Made by a program: the position numbers and the translations under genes
The notes under the pieces: generated by a model
What the model saw: the letters and a program-made list of their open reading frames with translations, nothing else
Told to the model about the DNA's origin: nothing
Databases searched by the model: none
Assembly: GCA_964402115.1 (NCBI GenBank)
Contig: CAYOBW010000085.1
Span: forward strand, 1-25,152
DNA from: CAYOBW01 sp964402115
GTDB lineage: Bacteria; Verrucomicrobiota; Kiritimatiellia; UBA8416; CAYOBW01
Reading direction: 5' to 3'
DNA: 25,152 bases
In this document: one piece after another, positions 24,266 to 25,152 of the stretch
How positions within the stretch are numbered: the stretch's first letter is position 1
How the letters are laid out: every line of letters starts with the position of its first letter

Positions 24266-24841
24266 CTACGGCTCGTCCGACCGGCAGACCGGCGCCTCAA
24301 AGGCTGGATCGAAATCGACCAGTGCTACATCGCCGGTTACCGTCAGTTTCAACTTCGCCAAGCCACACACAAGATTCAGTGCATCGCGAGCGCTGAGCTC
24401 CACGAGGTGCGGGCCCATCCCCAAGTATAGCTGAGGGTGGTCGCCGCACTTGGTGACCGCGACGCGGGGCGACACGAAGAGTGGAAGAGAACGGACACGG
24501 CATTCACCTGCCGCGCTCCCCCCGGAAGACAACGTCTCCCGTTCACACCGCTTAGCGTATTCCATTTCGACCACTCTGGAGAAGCGGTCCAGCTTCTCGG
24601 CCCACGTTTCTGAAGAAGCAGCAACGTGAGGGTCACAGCCTAGGACAACCAATGGGTCCCGGATGCGTGTACTCAACATCACTTCGCACACGCGTCTATC
24701 TTGTTTCTCCCCATGGCCGGCATGCTCGTCTCCAGCAGGTTGCCTTGTGCAAGCTGTCGGCCCATGCAAAACGAGCGCAAGCCCCAGAAGAGCGGCGCCG
24801 GTGATGGTGCTTGATCGGAGATGTGTTCGCGGATTCGTCAT
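24266..24841 (-). CDS. Exported cysteine-containing protein of unknown function, possible lipoprotein
   Basis: 191 residues from ATG 24841, chosen because a G-rich stretch lies about 6 nt upstream and the hydrophobic N-terminus (TITGAALLGLALVLHGPTAC) follows; ATG 24856 adds only five residues. C31 could be a lipidation site, but the PTAC box is atypical. The mature part has seven further Cys (RRVC, LGC, KRC, GEC, TKC, LVC, PVC), suggesting disulfides, and ends with strands (HLVELSARDALNLVCGLAKLKLTV, DVALVDFD). GC content and codon use are clearly lower and more mixed than in the neighbours, and the gene lies between two near-identical 58-bp direct repeats, both consistent with acquisition. 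It has a good promoter. I do not recognise the family. Confidence 0.72.
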   Translation of the reverse strand: MTNPRTHLRSSTITGAALLGLALVLHGPTACTRQPAGDEHAGHGEKQDRRVCEVMLSTRIRDPLVVLGCDPHVAASSETWAEKLDRFSRVVEMEYAKRCERETLSSGGSAAGECRVRSLPLFVSPRVAVTKCGDHPQLYLGMGPHLVELSARDALNLVCGLAKLKLTVTGDVALVDFDPAFEAPVCRSDEP

Positions 24842-24869
24842 GTGCTGCCCCCCCATTGGTGCCAGGCGA

Positions 24870-24898
24870 ATTATCTACAGAAATGATTCTGCTGACAA
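24870..24898 (-). promoter_or_regulatory. Sigma70-type promoter of the cysteine-containing gene
   Basis: On the minus strand, TTGTCA (24898-24893), 17 nt, then GATAAT (24875-24870). Each hexamer has one mismatch to consensus. Transcription would begin near 24863, leaving a leader of about 20 nt before ATG 24841. Confidence 0.65.
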
Positions 24899-24954
24899 TG
24901 GTTCTGTCTCACCCTGGACCCTGGCGCGGAGGACAGGCCGCTTACCGCTGCCGT

Positions 24955-25062
24955 CCGCCGCCTTACGGCGGCAGCTACGGGGAGGGATGCGAGGAGCACG
25001 CTCCTCTCTCGTTTATGTTTTTCCCTGGTCGCACGGACGGCGCGGGAGCACCGTCCTCCGTG
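24955..25062. repeat. Cluster of three short GC-rich palindromes
   Basis: CCGCCG-CCTTA-CGGCGG (24955-24971), GAGGAG-CACG-CTCCTC (24991-25006, followed on the plus strand by a T-rich stretch to 25022) and GGACGG-N10-CCGTCC (25035-25056, with an outer CACGGA/TCCGTG at 25032-25062). I find no gene in 24899-25152; the stretch holds these hairpins and the second 58-bp repeat. They look like REP-type intergenic elements. The middle hairpin could terminate plus-strand transcription, but no plus-strand gene precedes it. Confidence 0.65.
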
Positions 25063-25094
25063 GCGCCTCCGCGGCAGCGGGAGGAGGGCGATGG

Positions 25095-25152
25095 GCGGCA
25101 TAACGGCGGGGACCGCCGTCTCCAGGCCTGCGGTCCCCGGCGCCTCCCCTCT
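25095..25152. repeat. 58-bp dispersed repeat, copy 2 (runs to window end)
   Basis: Same orientation as the copy at 24154-24211, 941 bp away, with one mismatch. The window ends within or at the end of the element, so its true right border is not visible. Confidence 0.92.

Noticed and set aside
24991..25022. Intrinsic terminator on the plus strand
   Set aside because: Hairpin plus T-rich flank, but only a 6-bp stem, an interrupted T-run and no plus-strand gene upstream; listed as part of the palindrome cluster instead.

Overview
The window is GC-rich and carries mostly large exported proteins: autotransporter-associated beta-strand repeats, PQQ-type propellers, LamG modules, BNR propellers and a thrombospondin-type-3-like calcium repeat. 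No phylogenetic marker is present. This mix, with classical signal peptides and an outer-membrane barrel protein, suggests a Gram-negative member of the PVC group, most likely Kiritimatiellota or Verrucomicrobiota (inference from family content). I see no rRNA, tRNA, transposase, CRISPR or phage gene.

Layout: (1) 2-8159, plus strand: the 3' end of one beta-strand-repeat giant, a complete tandem paralogue of about 1,889 residues, and an RDD-family membrane protein. (2) 8197-13710, minus strand, read right to left: an exported protein with TPR-like repeats, a calcium-motif exported protein coupled to it by an ATGA overlap, and a PQQ propeller protein with its own TATAAT promoter. (3) 13910-16812, plus strand: a promoter, a small proline-rich exported protein, an outer-membrane beta-barrel protein and a second PQQ propeller protein. 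(4) 16994-24044, minus strand, read right to left: a BNR_4-like propeller fused to a LamG-containing tail, a stand-alone copy of that tail, and a sialidase-like propeller. This looks like a glycan-directed surface or periplasmic set. (5) 24045-25152: a cysteine-containing exported protein of different base composition, lying between two near-identical 58-bp direct repeats, then a cluster of GC-rich palindromes.

The most notable observation is in region 2. The 416-codon exported protein ends at a TGA (10828-10826), but the same frame continues for 49 convincing codons to a TAG. The TGA is followed, 12 nt later, by a perfect 7-bp hairpin with a CGUGG loop. This spacing and loop fit what is known of bacterial SECIS elements, so the gene is a candidate selenoprotein with the local sequence Tyr-Gly-Sec-Gly-Gly-Leu-Cys. 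The extended product would also end in a short beta-strand tail closing with basic residues. Four other exported proteins in the window end with a Gly-[Thr/Ala]-hydrophobic-[Lys/Arg] tail, a pattern that may be an unrecognised C-terminal sorting or anchoring signal.
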